Shown: positions 13,529-21,845 of the stretch, one piece after another
How positions within the stretch are numbered: position 1 is the stretch's first letter
Layout of the letters: each line of letters begins with the position of its first letter
Assembly: GCA_023389175.1 (NCBI GenBank)
Contig: JAEWEW010000299.1
Coordinates: 1 to 21,951, forward strand
DNA length: 21,951 nucleotides
Direction: 5' to 3'
Source of the DNA: Pseudomonadota bacterium
Lineage (GTDB): Bacteria > Pseudomonadota > Gammaproteobacteria > Burkholderiales > Burkholderiaceae_E
Notes under the pieces: generated by a model
What the model was told of the DNA's origin: nothing
Seen by the model: only the letters and a program-made list of their open reading frames with translations
Database searches by the model: none
Made by a program: the position numbers and the translations under genes

Positions 13529-14866
13529 CTATCGAAATCTCGTCGAACCGGCTCGAGCCATCGCGGCGTCGGACGGACCTGTCGACTCCGCGAAGCCAAG
13601 GCGGAAGACCGACCCCCGTCCCGCCGATGGCGCCACCTCCAGCGTCCATCCGCGCAACTCGGCCGTCTGGCGCGCGATCGCGAGGCCGAGCCCCTTGTCG
13701 CTTCGCATGGCCCCGGGCGAATCGGTCAGCCGTCCCTGGAAGTAACGATCGAAGATGAACGGGCGATCCTCGGCTGCGATGCCGGGGCCCTCGTCCGATA
13801 CCTCCAGCCCGTTTGCCGTGCGCGAAACGGTGCACTGGCCCGGAGAGGCATGCTCGATCGCGTTGCGCAGCAGGTTGCGCAGCACCGTCATCAGCGCCAG
13901 CCGGTCGATCGCGACGATCTCGCTTCGCGGCACCCGGTTGAGCAGGGTGGCGCCGGCATCCCGTGCGACATGCGCGAGGCTCTCCCACACCTCGTCGACG
14001 CATTGCGAGAGGCCGACCGGCTCCGCTTTCCCCGGCGCCGCGGTCGACAGCGCCTGCAGGCTCTCCAGCCCGTTGGAAACCGAATCCACCGCGGCCATCA
14101 TGCGCCGGACACGGTCCTTGCCCCCTTCGGAGAGGGACTCGGTCAGCAACAGCATCTCGGCGTCGGTGTGCAACGCCGCAAGCGGGGTGCGCACCTCGTG
14201 GCGAGCGTTGGCCGCGAACTCGCGCTCCCGCACCAGCGACTCCTCGAGCCGGCGCTGGGCCTGGTCGAACGCGCGGAGCAGCAGCGACTCCTCGTCCGAG
14301 CGGGTCGTCGTGCTGGAGAGCTCGCCGGGCGACCAGTTGCTGAGCCGCTCGCTCAGGCGGCGGAAGGGCGCGACGACGATCCTCGCCAGCAGGGAGGACA
14401 TCAGCCAGCCGAGCAGGATGCAGACCACGCCGGTCACCAGCAGGTTCTGGGCGAAGTCGTAGACGAAGGCCTCGTTGCGCGTGGCGTCGAAGCGGACGAA
14501 GAGGCGACCCTCGGGGAGGGTCCGCACCATCGCGTGAAAGATCCGGTCGCCGCCATGCCAGTGGTGCACTCCATCCGAGAGCGCGACCAGTTCCTCGGGC
14601 AACGGCGGCATGCCGGCCGTCGCGCCCTGCTCCACCAGCCAGGCCTCGAGGTCCGCCCCGAGCCGCAGGTGGCGTCCGCTCTCTTCGAAGCGCACCTCCT
14701 TCGCCTCGATCCGCTCCGCCAGGCGGTCAGTCTCGGCGAGGACAATATCGTCGACCAGGCGGTCTTCCTGCTCCTCCAGCGACTTGTAGGCAAGATAGCC
14801 CTGCATCGTGACGAACAGGGCGATCACGGCCGTCAGCGCGAGGCTGATGCGCTTCTGCAGCACCAT
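13529..14866 (-). CDS. Sensor histidine kinase, first pair
   Basis: A 445-residue membrane kinase. TM1 is near 8-27, the periplasmic sensor is about 28-140, and TM2 is near 141-163 (NLLVTGVVCILLGWLMSSLL). A HAMP-like linker follows, then the H-box FAANARHEVRTPLAAL with phospho-acceptor His223, and an ATPase domain with VLRNLLRNAIEHA, SDEGPGI and KGLGLAI. The sensor is rich in Glu and His (DGVHHWHGGDRIFH near 98-111), which might bind metal or cations. It starts seven bases after its partner regulator on the same strand. Context after an ArnT-like gene suggests a PmrB-like envelope or cation sensor, which is inferred. Confidence 0.93.
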   Translation of the reverse strand: MVLQKRISLALTAVIALFVTMQGYLAYKSLEEQEDRLVDDIVLAETDRLAERIEAKEVRFEESGRHLRLGADLEAWLVEQGATAGMPPLPEELVALSDGVHHWHGGDRIFHAMVRTLPEGRLFVRFDATRNEAFVYDFAQNLLVTGVVCILLGWLMSSLLARIVVAPFRRLSERLSNWSPGELSSTTTRSDEESLLLRAFDQAQRRLEESLVREREFAANARHEVRTPLAALHTDAEMLLLTESLSEGGKDRVRRMMAAVDSVSNGLESLQALSTAAPGKAEPVGLSQCVDEVWESLAHVARDAGATLLNRVPRSEIVAIDRLALMTVLRNLLRNAIEHASPGQCTVSRTANGLEVSDEGPGIAAEDRPFIFDRYFQGRLTDSPGAMRSDKGLGLAIARQTAELRGWTLEVAPSAGRGSVFRLGFAESTGPSDAAMARAGSTRFR

Positions 14867-14872
14867 CGGACT

Positions 14873-15619
14873 TCAGGCCCTCAGCCGGAAGCCGACGCCA
14901 TGCACCGTCTCGAGCCCCTCGTAGCCGGCTTCGGACAGTGCCCGCCGCAGCAGGTAGACCTGGCCGCGCAGCGCGTCGCCCGGCGGGTCGCCTTCGGGCC
15001 AGAGCAGTCGCTCGAGCTCTTCGCGACGCACCACCTCCCCCGGCTCCCGGATCAGCCGCTCGAGAAGTTGCATGCTGCGCGGCATCAGCTTCACCGGCCG
15101 CTCGTTCACCGACGCCTGCCAGCTGCGCCGGTCCAGCCGCAGGGGGCCCGCGACCGACGCCTGCGGCACCACGCTGCCCGACGCCCTGCGATGCAGCGCC
15201 CGGATTCGCGCCTCCACCTCCACCAGTGCGAACGGCTTCAGCAGGTAGTCGTCGGCGCCCATGCCGAAGCCGCGCACCTTCGCATCGAGCTCGGTGCGCG
15301 CGGTGAGGATCAGCACCGGGGTCGGCAGCAACAGGCGCTCGCGCAGGTGGTGCAGCACCTGGTAGCCGTCGGCGCGGGGCAGGCCGATGTCGAGCACGAC
15401 GACGTCCCAGGCCTCCGCACCGAGTCGCGCCATGGCGGCCGGACCATCGTAGGCGACGTCGACCCGATGGCCGTGCAGCTCGAGAAACTCCATCAGGTTG
15501 CCGGCAATGGTCAGGTCGTCCTCGACGACGAGCACCTTGATCGGACTGCCGGGGATGGTGGCGGATTGCATGGCGTGCGGGTCAGCCAATGCTGCCACAA
15601 TCCGGCCGGCCGCGTTCAC
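14873..15619 (-). CDS. OmpR/PhoB-family response regulator, first pair
   Basis: A 248-residue regulator if begun at GTG 15619, or 232 if begun at ATG 15571. The receiver has VVEDD, phospho-acceptor D77 (VVVLDIGLP, GTG numbering), TART and DDYLLKPF. The winged-helix output domain ends in LETVHGVGFRLRA. The GTG overlaps the ArnT-like stop (GTGA), matching the other overlaps in this operon, but neither start has a clear ribosome-binding site. The 16 extra residues precede the normal receiver start and do not look like a domain, so ATG 15571 cannot be excluded. It is paired with the kinase that follows after six bases. Confidence 0.9.
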   Translation of the reverse strand: MNAAGRIVAALADPHAMQSATIPGSPIKVLVVEDDLTIAGNLMEFLELHGHRVDVAYDGPAAMARLGAEAWDVVVLDIGLPRADGYQVLHHLRERLLLPTPVLILTARTELDAKVRGFGMGADDYLLKPFALVEVEARIRALHRRASGSVVPQASVAGPLRLDRRSWQASVNERPVKLMPRSMQLLERLIREPGEVVRREELERLLWPEGDPPGDALRGQVYLLRRALSEAGYEGLETVHGVGFRLRA

Positions 15620-17367
15620 GGCGCGGCGACGGTGGTCGGCGCGAGGTACAGCGGCGCCACGCCGGCATCGCCTTCACATCCGGAGAAGGCGATGCCGGGA
15701 ATCAGCCACCAGGTGTTGCCGTTCTGGTAGCCGAGATCCTTCGCCTGCTGCAGGTCGGCGCACTGAAGCGCCGGCGCCCAGGTCTGCTCGATCAGCATCC
15801 AGCGCCGCTCCGGCGCCTCGGCCAGCCAGGCGAAGGCGCGGCGCAACTGCGCGTCATACGGCGTCCTGCGCCCGAAGTGCACCATCGGCTGGCGGGCCTG
15901 CAGGACGAACTCCTCGTCGAAGTCCGGCATCGCGATCGACCCGCCCGGACCCGTGATCCGGGCAACCTCCTGCATCAGGTCGCGCGGCGAGCGTACGCCA
16001 TCGAGCAGCCGGTAGCCCCAGGTCGACCAGCTGATCCAGAATGCAACGAACAGGAGTCCCAGGGCGAGCATGCCGCGGCGCAGTCCGAGCCAGACGAGCA
16101 GGACCGCAGCGGTCAACCCGATGCAGATCCACCATGCCCAGGGAACGACCCCGTATCGTTCCGCGATCCGGGCAAGGGCCGGCCATCCCAGCAACCCCCC
16201 GAATCCGGCGATCAGGAACACCGCCCCGATGAGCGCGACGACCGCGCCGCCCAACCGTTGCACGGCCGGTCGCTGCCAGAGCGCGGGCAGCAGTGGCGCC
16301 ATCGCGATGACGAGCAACGGCAGTGCCGGGAGGATGTAGACACCGCGCTTGCCGGGCGAGATGGAGAAGAAGAGGAGGATCAGCGCCACCCCGGACAACG
16401 GCAGGACGATCCGCGGGTTGCCGCGGCGAATCTCGCGCCACCAGGAGGGCAACGCCCACGGCAGCGCAAGCGTGAGCGGCATCCATGCCCATGGAACGAC
16501 GGCGACCAGGTAGAAATGCCAGGGCTTGACGTGGTGCCATGCGGCGGCGTAGCGCTGGCCGGTCTGCCTGAACAGGATGTCGTCCCGGTAGTTCGCCACT
16601 TCGGGATCGTTGATTGCGGCCAGGATCATGGGCAGTCCCCAGGCGGCCACGACGCCGAGCATGACGAGGAAGCCGGTGACAAGCTCCCTCCCTGCAAGCC
16701 GTGGCGCCTTGCCGCGAACGGCGAGCACCGCCCAGGCCGGCAGCAGCAGCAGCGGCAGGATCCCGACCCCCTTCGAGAGAATGCCCAGGCCGACGGCGGC
16801 CCAGGCGAGCAGCCACCAGCGCGGCGCGGGACCGAGCAAGGCATGGCGCAGCAGGCCGTAGGCGGCGAGCGTCGTGAAGAAGGTCAGCACCATGTCGATC
16901 TGCGCGGTCTTCGCCTGGAGGACGAACTGGACCGACACCAGCAGCGCGGCGCCCGCCATCCACGCGGCGCGGTCGCCATGGAGGCGGCGCACCAGGTCCG
17001 TCACCAGCAGCACCGTGCCGAGCGCGGCCAGCAGCGACGGCAGCAGGAAGCCCGCGCGCACCGAGCCGGTGGCGGCGATCGCGAGCGCCGTCAACCAGAT
17101 GAACACCGGCGGCTTGTCCGGATAGAGCTCGCCTGCCCGTCGCGGCAGCCAGAAGTCGCCGGTCTGCAGCATCTCCCGGGCGATCAGCGCGAAGCGCGGC
17201 TCGTCCGCAGGCCAGGGGTCGCGCAGGCCGATGCCGAGCGCGAGCAGGCACATGCCCACCACGATGAGCCATCCCAGGGACCGGCTGTCGTCAGGCGAGA
17301 GCACGGACACGGCGCGGATCCCGCCGAGCGGAGCGCGCCCTCCGGGTGGCGAGGCAGGCGCGCTCAC
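15616..17367 (-). CDS. ArnT-like glycosyltransferase (GT83/PMT family) acting on lipid A or envelope glycan
   Basis: A 583-residue polytopic transferase. Near the N-terminus, after TM1 (32-48), the first periplasmic loop has PWPADEPRFALIAREM with D55/E56 and YPDKPPVFIW with K85. This is the Asp-Glu and Lys pattern of ArnT, which moves a sugar from undecaprenyl phosphate to lipid A. About 11-12 membrane segments and a soluble C-terminal domain of about 130 residues follow. The start is GTG 17367, which overlaps the LABN gene stop (GTGA) and gives ArnT-like length; the frame is open 74 codons further but that part is not ArnT-like. The sugar donor is not told by sequence. No arnA, arnB or arnD gene is in the window, so it may be hexose or hexosamine rather than L-Ara4N. 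Confidence 0.88.
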   Translation of the reverse strand: MSAPASPPGGRAPLGGIRAVSVLSPDDSRSLGWLIVVGMCLLALGIGLRDPWPADEPRFALIAREMLQTGDFWLPRRAGELYPDKPPVFIWLTALAIAATGSVRAGFLLPSLLAALGTVLLVTDLVRRLHGDRAAWMAGAALLVSVQFVLQAKTAQIDMVLTFFTTLAAYGLLRHALLGPAPRWWLLAWAAVGLGILSKGVGILPLLLLPAWAVLAVRGKAPRLAGRELVTGFLVMLGVVAAWGLPMILAAINDPEVANYRDDILFRQTGQRYAAAWHHVKPWHFYLVAVVPWAWMPLTLALPWALPSWWREIRRGNPRIVLPLSGVALILLFFSISPGKRGVYILPALPLLVIAMAPLLPALWQRPAVQRLGGAVVALIGAVFLIAGFGGLLGWPALARIAERYGVVPWAWWICIGLTAAVLLVWLGLRRGMLALGLLFVAFWISWSTWGYRLLDGVRSPRDLMQEVARITGPGGSIAMPDFDEEFVLQARQPMVHFGRRTPYDAQLRRAFAWLAEAPERRWMLIEQTWAPALQCADLQQAKDLGYQNGNTWWLIPGIAFSGCEGDAGVAPLYLAPTTVAAP

Positions 17368-17663
17368 GCGGCGGGCGTCTCCCCGCCAGCGCTGCCTTGC
17401 AGCGCCGACTCGCGCCGGATCAGCGCGAGATTGCGCAGGTAGATGAAGAGACCCGCACCTTGCCCGACGATGAAGACAGGATCTGCGCGATAGAGCGCGT
17501 AGGCGAGCAAGGTGGCCCCGCCGCCGAGGCTCAGGAACCAGAAGGCGATCGGCACCACGCTGCGCTTCGCCCGCTCGCTTGCCACCCACTGCACCAGGAA
17601 GCGGGCACTGAAGAACGCCTGCCCCAGGAACCCCACCGCGATCCAGACGGCTTCCTGACTCAT
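17364..17663 (-). CDS. LABN-domain membrane protein (lipid-A-disaccharide synthase N-terminal-like)
   Basis: A 99-residue membrane protein with three hydrophobic segments. It matches the small LABN family: EAVWIAVGFLGQAFFSARFLVQWVASERAKRSVVPIAFWFLSLGGG, then LLAYALYRADPVFIVGQGAGLFIYLRNLALI. The family looks like half of a small-multidrug-resistance-type fold and is often encoded beside GT2 and ArnT-like enzymes. It may flip or present the polyprenyl-linked sugar, which is inferred. ATG 17663 overlaps the GT2 stop (ATGA), and its own stop overlaps the ArnT-like GTG, so the three are translated in series. Confidence 0.9.
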   Translation of the reverse strand: MSQEAVWIAVGFLGQAFFSARFLVQWVASERAKRSVVPIAFWFLSLGGGATLLAYALYRADPVFIVGQGAGLFIYLRNLALIRRESALQGSAGGETPAA

Positions 17664-18487
17664 TGCCCCTCCATCTTCATCGAAGCGACCTCCTGCAGGG
17701 GGGCCCGATCGATACGGGCCTCCGGCCTGCCGGTGTCGGGTGCGAACGCGTCGCCCTCGGCTTCGCCGGCGGTCTGCAAGGGTGCCGGCAGCCGGCAACG
17801 GCGACGCAGCCAGAGGACGCCGAGCAAGTCGATCAACCCGGCCCAGAGGCGGTCGTTCACGCCGTAGTGCGAGCGACCGGCCGTTCGGGGGCGGTGGCCG
17901 ACCGCCACCGATACGCAGGTCCCGCCCTGGGCCTGCACCAGCGCCGGCAGGAAGCGGTGCATGTGGTCGAAATAGGGAAGGCTCAGGAATGCGTCGCGGC
18001 CGATCACCTTCAGGCCGCAGCCGGTATCGGGCACGCCGTCCCGCAGCAGCGCATCCCGGAACGCGTTCGCCACCCGCGACGACAGCCGCTTCAGCCAGTC
18101 GTCCTGGCGTGACTGGCGATGACCTGCCACCAGCTCCACGCCGCCCTGCTGCGCCCGGGCGAGCAGCCGCGGAAGGTCGGCAGGATCGTTCTGGCCATCG
18201 CCATCGAGCGTCGCAAGCCATGCGCCGCGCGCGAGCCGCGCTGCCTGCCACAGGGAAGTGCTCTGGCCCGCGCTGCGCGCGTGGCGAAACGGCCGTATCC
18301 GCGCGTCCCTTGCCGCCCGGGCCATCAGCAGCGGCCAGGTACCGTCGACCGAGCCGTCGTCCACCAGCAGCACCTCATAGTCGACCGCCGCGAGGGCGGC
18401 GGCGATCTCGTCGAGGAGCAGGGGAAGGTTTTCCGCCTCGTCCCGCGCCGGGACGATGACGGAAACGGCAGGGACGGGGCTGGTCAT
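17660..18487 (-). CDS. GT2 polyprenyl-phosphate glycosyltransferase (ArnC/DPM1-like)
   Basis: A 275-residue GT-A transferase. It begins VSVIVPARDEAENL, then has LLVDDGSVDGT (41-50) and the DxD-type metal site DGDGQNDP (95-102), and later DTGCGLKVIGRDAF. This is the dolichol-phosphate-mannose-synthase / ArnC layout that makes polyprenyl-phosphate sugars for a membrane transferase such as the ArnT-like partner. Unlike ArnC it lacks a clear pair of C-terminal membrane helices; only one amphipathic stretch (LWAGLIDLLGVLWL) is seen, so membrane contact may come from the LABN partner. The start is ATG 18487; an upstream open stretch on the same frame is in the promoter region. It is the first gene of the minus-strand operon. 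Confidence 0.9.
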   Translation of the reverse strand: MTSPVPAVSVIVPARDEAENLPLLLDEIAAALAAVDYEVLLVDDGSVDGTWPLLMARAARDARIRPFRHARSAGQSTSLWQAARLARGAWLATLDGDGQNDPADLPRLLARAQQGGVELVAGHRQSRQDDWLKRLSSRVANAFRDALLRDGVPDTGCGLKVIGRDAFLSLPYFDHMHRFLPALVQAQGGTCVSVAVGHRPRTAGRSHYGVNDRLWAGLIDLLGVLWLRRRCRLPAPLQTAGEAEGDAFAPDTGRPEARIDRAPLQEVASMKMEGQ

Positions 18488-18754
18488 GGCAATGTGCGTC
18501 GCTTCGGGGCGCACCCTGGCGAGCGGGCCTGGCGGTACGTTAGCAACAGTTCCGTCGAATTTTAGTGGAAAAGGGTTGATCCCACGCCACGTCGAGTGGC
18601 TGGAACTGCCTGCCACCCCCGATTGCATCCGTGCATGAGGAGGCGGCATGCCATGACGCATCCCAATGCAATTTGATACAGGGCACACAGCTTGCGCGTA
18701 CTTCGACACGTCGCCTTACATGGGCGGATTCTTGAACGAGTTGCAGGAGCATCA
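18488..18754. promoter_or_regulatory. Divergent intergenic region: glycosyltransferase operon and PRC-barrel gene
   Basis: This 267-bp region contains the most AT-rich patch nearby (about 18540-18580). A -10-like TAAAAT (minus strand, 18559-18564) lies 72 bp ahead of the glycosyltransferase start without a good -35, so activation by a regulator is possible. Toward the PRC gene a TTGATA-like box occurs near 18675 but no matching -10 stands out. GCAGGAG just before 18755 is the PRC ribosome-binding site. No convincing ORF or ncRNA was seen. Confidence 0.35.
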
Positions 18755-19942
18755 ATGAAGACGAAATTGAACACGCGGGTCAAGCTACTGACAGGCGCCG
18801 TCGCCCTGACGGTCGCGCAACTTGGCGCCGCGCAATCGACGACCCCGACCAAGCCTGACGTCCGGCCGCAGGCGACGACCAAGGCAGCCGACCCGAAGGC
18901 TGGCGGCGAGTCGCAGCTTCGCGACGTGCGGTTGAGCCAGCTGATCGGCCGCGACGTGCGCGACCCGAAAGGCGAGGACCTCGGCGACATCAAGGACCTG
19001 GTGGTCGACCTGGAATCGGGTCAGGTCAGGTACGCCGTCGTGGCTTTCGGCGGGTTCATGGGCCTGGGCGAGAAGCGCTTCGCCTTCCCCTTGTCAGCCT
19101 TCCGGCAGCCCGGCAGCGAGCGGGCGGATGCCGGCAGCCCGTCGGCAGCGGCGCGCGATTCGGACCGGAACGCGGAGGACACGCGTGACCGTGGCGATCG
19201 ACGGCACCTCCCGGCCACCGGCATGGGCCTCTGGAGCAGCCGCAACGAGCTGGTCCTGAACGTCGAGAAGGAGCGGTTGGAAAAGGCCCCCGGGTTCGAG
19301 GAGGATCGCTGGCCCGACTTCGGCGATGCCGGCTTCCGACAGAGCGTGGATCGGTACTGGGGTGCGGACGAGCGGCGAGGCACGGAGCAGGACCGGAAGG
19401 CCCGGATGGCCCGCAGCGACACCGACACCGGCAAGCGGAACGACAGTCGAGGCGAGGGCCGCGGGATGACGACATGGCGCGCCAGCAAGCTCCTCGATGC
19501 CGACATCGTGAGCCGCGACGGCAAGGACATCGGCGAGGTCGAGGACATGGTGGTCGACGCCCGGGACGGCAAGCTCCGGTACGTCGTGCTCGAGTTCGAC
19601 AAGGGCTGGTTCCAAGGCGACAAGCTGGTCTCGGTGCCGACCGATGCGCTCTCGCCTCGCGACGACGACGAGCTGGCCTTCGACGGCACCAAGGATCAAC
19701 TCGCCGAAGCACCGGCATTCGACCGTGAGAAGTGGCCCGACCTGAACGAGCCGCGCTACCGGAGCAGCGTCGACCGCTTCGTCGGTGCGTGGGGCGGCGG
19801 CACGGCGCCGATGGCCCGACCCGGCGGGGCGCAGGAACAGACCGGGAGCATGCCGGCGGGCGGTGGCACGCGCGGCGGCGAGACTCGCGGCGGGAGCGCA
19901 CCGGCCGGCGGTGGCGGCTCTGACGCCGACAAGCGCCAGTAG
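18755..19942 (+). CDS. Secreted protein with two PRC-barrel repeats
   Basis: A 395-residue protein with a signal peptide (basic start, hydrophobic 11-22, cleavage near AQLGAAQ at 27). Two copies of an approximately 140-residue unit follow. The first has RLSQLIGRDVRDPKGEDLGDI, LVVDLESGQVRYAVVAFGG (57-117) and, after an Arg/Asp-rich stretch, KAPGFEEDRWPDFGDAGFRQSVDRYWG (177-203). The second has ASKLLDADIVSRDGKDIGEV, MVVDARDGKLRYVVLEF (243-300) and EAPAFDREKWPDLNEPRYRSSVDRFVG (318-344). The tail from 347 is Gly/Thr/Arg-rich. PRC barrels are small beta domains in envelope and photosynthetic proteins; the ligand is unknown. ATG 18755 has GCAGGAG upstream and opens the signal sequence. It may respond to envelope or desiccation stress, which is inferred. 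Confidence 0.9.
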   Translation: MKTKLNTRVKLLTGAVALTVAQLGAAQSTTPTKPDVRPQATTKAADPKAGGESQLRDVRLSQLIGRDVRDPKGEDLGDIKDLVVDLESGQVRYAVVAFGGFMGLGEKRFAFPLSAFRQPGSERADAGSPSAAARDSDRNAEDTRDRGDRRHLPATGMGLWSSRNELVLNVEKERLEKAPGFEEDRWPDFGDAGFRQSVDRYWGADERRGTEQDRKARMARSDTDTGKRNDSRGEGRGMTTWRASKLLDADIVSRDGKDIGEVEDMVVDARDGKLRYVVLEFDKGWFQGDKLVSVPTDALSPRDDDELAFDGTKDQLAEAPAFDREKWPDLNEPRYRSSVDRFVGAWGGGTAPMARPGGAQEQTGSMPAGGGTRGGETRGGSAPAGGGGSDADKRQ

Positions 19943-19973
19943 GCACCGGACAGTTCCGGGGGGCACGGAGGCT

Positions 19974-19996
19974 GGGGCAGCGCGGTTAGCTGCCCC
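19974..19996. terminator. Hairpin between the convergent PRC-barrel and TRAP genes
   Basis: GGGGCAGC (19974-19981) and GCTGCCCC (19989-19996) form a perfect 8-bp stem with a seven-base loop. It is placed between two converging stop codons, as expected of a bidirectional terminator. Neither side has a T tract, so it may be Rho-assisted or only an mRNA-stabilising 3' structure. Confidence 0.55.
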
Positions 19997-20017
19997 GCCA
20001 TCCTGTGGAGAGAGACG

Positions 20018-21316
20018 CTACCTCCCGAAGAAGAAGTCCGGCAACGCGAGCGCGATCAGAGGCAAGTAGGTCACCAGCAGCAGCACCGCGATCAGCGACA
20101 GCGTGAACGGCAGCGCCTCGCGGAACACCGCGTGCAGCGGCGCGCCCGCGATCTGCGCCGTCAGGAAGGCGATCACCCCGGATGGCGGCGTGAGCTGCCC
20201 GATCATCAGGTTGAGCACCACGACCACGCCGAGGTGCACCAGATCGATCTGATAGGCGTGCGCGATCGGCACGAGCACCGGGACCAACGTCACCAGCGCC
20301 ACCGCCGGCTCCAGCGCCAGTCCCCAGAGCAGCAGGGTGACATTGATCAGCGCGAGCATCACCCAGCGGCTCTCCGTCATCGACAGCAGCGTCCTGGCCA
20401 GCGAATCGCCGATCGCCATGTTCGCCACCAGCCACGAGAAGATGCCCGAGGCGGCGATGGTGAGGAGGATCATGCCCGAGCTGACCATCGACTCCTGGAC
20501 GATCCGCCAGGCTGCGCCCCAGGTCAGCTCCCGGTAGAGGAACTTCCCCACGATCACGGCGTAGAGCACGGCCGCGATGCCGGCCTCGGTGGAGGTGGTG
20601 ACGCCGCTCATGATCCCGCCCAGGATGATCACCGGCATGGCGAGTGCGGGCAGCGCGTCCTTGCATGCGGCCCAGGCCTGCCGCAGCGTCGCCCGTTCGC
20701 TGAAGGGAAAGCCGCGCCGCCGGGCGACCAGCGAAGCGGTTGCGAGCAGGTAGACGCCCATCAACAGTCCCGGCACGGCGCCGGCGAGGAAGAGGCGGCC
20801 GATGGACACCTCGGTCACCAGCGCGTAGACGACGAAGGCGATCGACGGCGGAATGATCGGGCCCATGGTGGCGGCCGCGGCGACGACCGCCGCGGCATAG
20901 GCGGGCGGATAGCCCTGTTCCTTCATGGCCGGGATGGTGGCGGCGCCGATCGCGGAGGCATCCGCCACCGCGGAGCCCGACACCCCGGAGAAGACCATGC
21001 TGGCGAGGATCGCCACATGCGAGAGCCCTCCGCGGATATGACCCACCAGCGCCCGAGCGAACGCGAGCAGTCGCAGCGTGATGCCGCCGGTGTTCATCAG
21101 CTCCCCGGCGAGAAAGAAGAACGGGATCGCGAGGAACGCGAAAGAGTCGATGCCCTGCACCATCGACGACGCCAGCACGTTGAGCGGCACCGCGCCGGCG
21201 GTGAACAGGATGAACACCAGCGCCGCAAGCCCCATGGCGAAGAACACCGGCACGCCGAGCAGCGCGAACACCAGGAACGCGGCCATGAGAAGGCCGAACA
21301 TCAGCGCCTGCTGCAA
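20018..21316 (-). CDS. TRAP transporter large permease (DctM-like)
   Basis: A 432-residue polytopic protein of the DctM family with about 12 membrane segments. It shows GVPVFFAMGLAALVF near the start, FLAIPFFFLAGELMNTGGIT (about residues 59-78), SGSAVADASAIG (about 115-126), MGPIIPPSIAFVVYA and QLTPPSGVIAFLTAQIA. It catalyses Na+-coupled uptake of an organic acid delivered by a binding protein. The TTG at 21316 has GGGAG seven bases upstream and lies two bases after the small-permease stop. ATG 21301, five codons later, is an alternative start with a weaker AGCAGG. No solute-binding protein (DctP) gene is in the window, so the substrate is unknown. Confidence 0.93.
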   Translation of the reverse strand: MQQALMFGLLMAAFLVFALLGVPVFFAMGLAALVFILFTAGAVPLNVLASSMVQGIDSFAFLAIPFFFLAGELMNTGGITLRLLAFARALVGHIRGGLSHVAILASMVFSGVSGSAVADASAIGAATIPAMKEQGYPPAYAAAVVAAAATMGPIIPPSIAFVVYALVTEVSIGRLFLAGAVPGLLMGVYLLATASLVARRRGFPFSERATLRQAWAACKDALPALAMPVIILGGIMSGVTTSTEAGIAAVLYAVIVGKFLYRELTWGAAWRIVQESMVSSGMILLTIAASGIFSWLVANMAIGDSLARTLLSMTESRWVMLALINVTLLLWGLALEPAVALVTLVPVLVPIAHAYQIDLVHLGVVVVLNLMIGQLTPPSGVIAFLTAQIAGAPLHAVFREALPFTLSLIAVLLLVTYLPLIALALPDFFFGR

Positions 21317-21318
21317 GC

Positions 21319-21795
21319 CTAGGCTCCCGGCCCGCGCGGCGTTCCCTTCATCCGCGAAGCCAGCCGCGCAAGCAGCGCGAGCGCCATCAGCGCCGCGCCG
21401 ACCGGCAGCGACCAGTAGAGCACCGGCTGCTCGAACGGCAACGCGGCGAACGGGATGCCGTCCATGGCATCGATGACCTTGAGGCTGGAGATGCCGTAGG
21501 TGGCGACGAAGACGAGGCAGAGCACGGCTCCGAATCCGTCACGGATCTGCCGCAGGCGCCCCTCGCCCGACCATCCCAGGAAGTCCGCGGAAAGGTGGAT
21601 GTCCCGGCGCACGCCGACATAGCCCGAGAGCATCGTGGCCCAGACCAGCAGGACGATGCTGGCTTCCAGCGCCCACGGCAGCGGATGGCTGATCACGACG
21701 CGCAGGACCACCTGCGCCGTGCCGATGACGAGCAGCGCCACGAGCGCCAGCGCCAGCAGCGTCTCCACGGCGCGGTCGAGCCAGCGCACGGTCAC
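21319..21795 (-). CDS. TRAP transporter small permease (DctQ-like)
   Basis: A 158-residue protein with four membrane helices (about 12-34, 44-62, 86-105, 124-144) and the DctQ pattern AQVVLRVVISHPLPWALEASIVLLVWATMLSGYVGVRRDIHL. It pairs with the large permease and starts from a GTG at 21795. No Shine-Dalgarno sequence precedes this codon, and the codon sits inside the outer arm of a hairpin beside the IS110 remnant. The insertion may have replaced the native leader. The protein itself looks complete at the N-terminus, since the family motif begins within the first 30 residues. Confidence 0.9.
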   Translation of the reverse strand: MTVRWLDRAVETLLALALVALLVIGTAQVVLRVVISHPLPWALEASIVLLVWATMLSGYVGVRRDIHLSADFLGWSGEGRLRQIRDGFGAVLCLVFVATYGISSLKVIDAMDGIPFAALPFEQPVLYWSLPVGAALMALALLARLASRMKGTPRGPGA

Positions 21796-21834
21796 TCAGG
21801 GGCGGCGCCCGGCCGCCCGAAGCCACTGAGTAAC
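21791..21834. repeat. Large imperfect hairpin at the IS110 / TRAP junction
   Basis: The outer arms GTCACTCAG (21791-21799) and CTGAGTAAC (21826-21834) pair at eight of nine positions. The inner arms GGGCGGC (21800-21806) and GCCGCCC (21812-21818) are perfect, with a five-base loop and a seven-base bulge on one side. It ends 11 bases from the transposase stop and covers the dctQ-like GTG. It could be an IS110-type subterminal or target palindrome (some members insert into REP sequences), or a terminator for the transposase. Confidence 0.45.
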
Positions 21835-21845
21835 CGTGTTGAAAG

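Noticed and set aside
13499..15730. A 743-codon open frame on the plus strand opposite the two-component genes
   Set aside because: Its translation is Arg/Gln/His-rich with no domain or motif. The opposite strand encodes clear response regulators and a kinase, so it is a shadow of GC-rich coding DNA.
15589..17442. A 617-codon open frame on the plus strand opposite the ArnT-like gene
   Set aside because: Low-complexity Arg/Gln/Gly-rich translation without hydrophobic core; the minus strand has a full ArnT-like protein with conserved D55/E56 and K85.
15616..18487. A complete L-Ara4N (arn) operon
   Set aside because: Only GT2 and ArnT-like genes and a LABN protein are present; arnA, arnB and arnD are absent from the window, so the sugar is undetermined.
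20132..21322. A 396-codon plus-strand frame opposite the TRAP large permease
   Set aside because: The translation is dominated by His, Arg, Asp and Gln as expected of the reverse complement of a membrane protein gene; no family motif.
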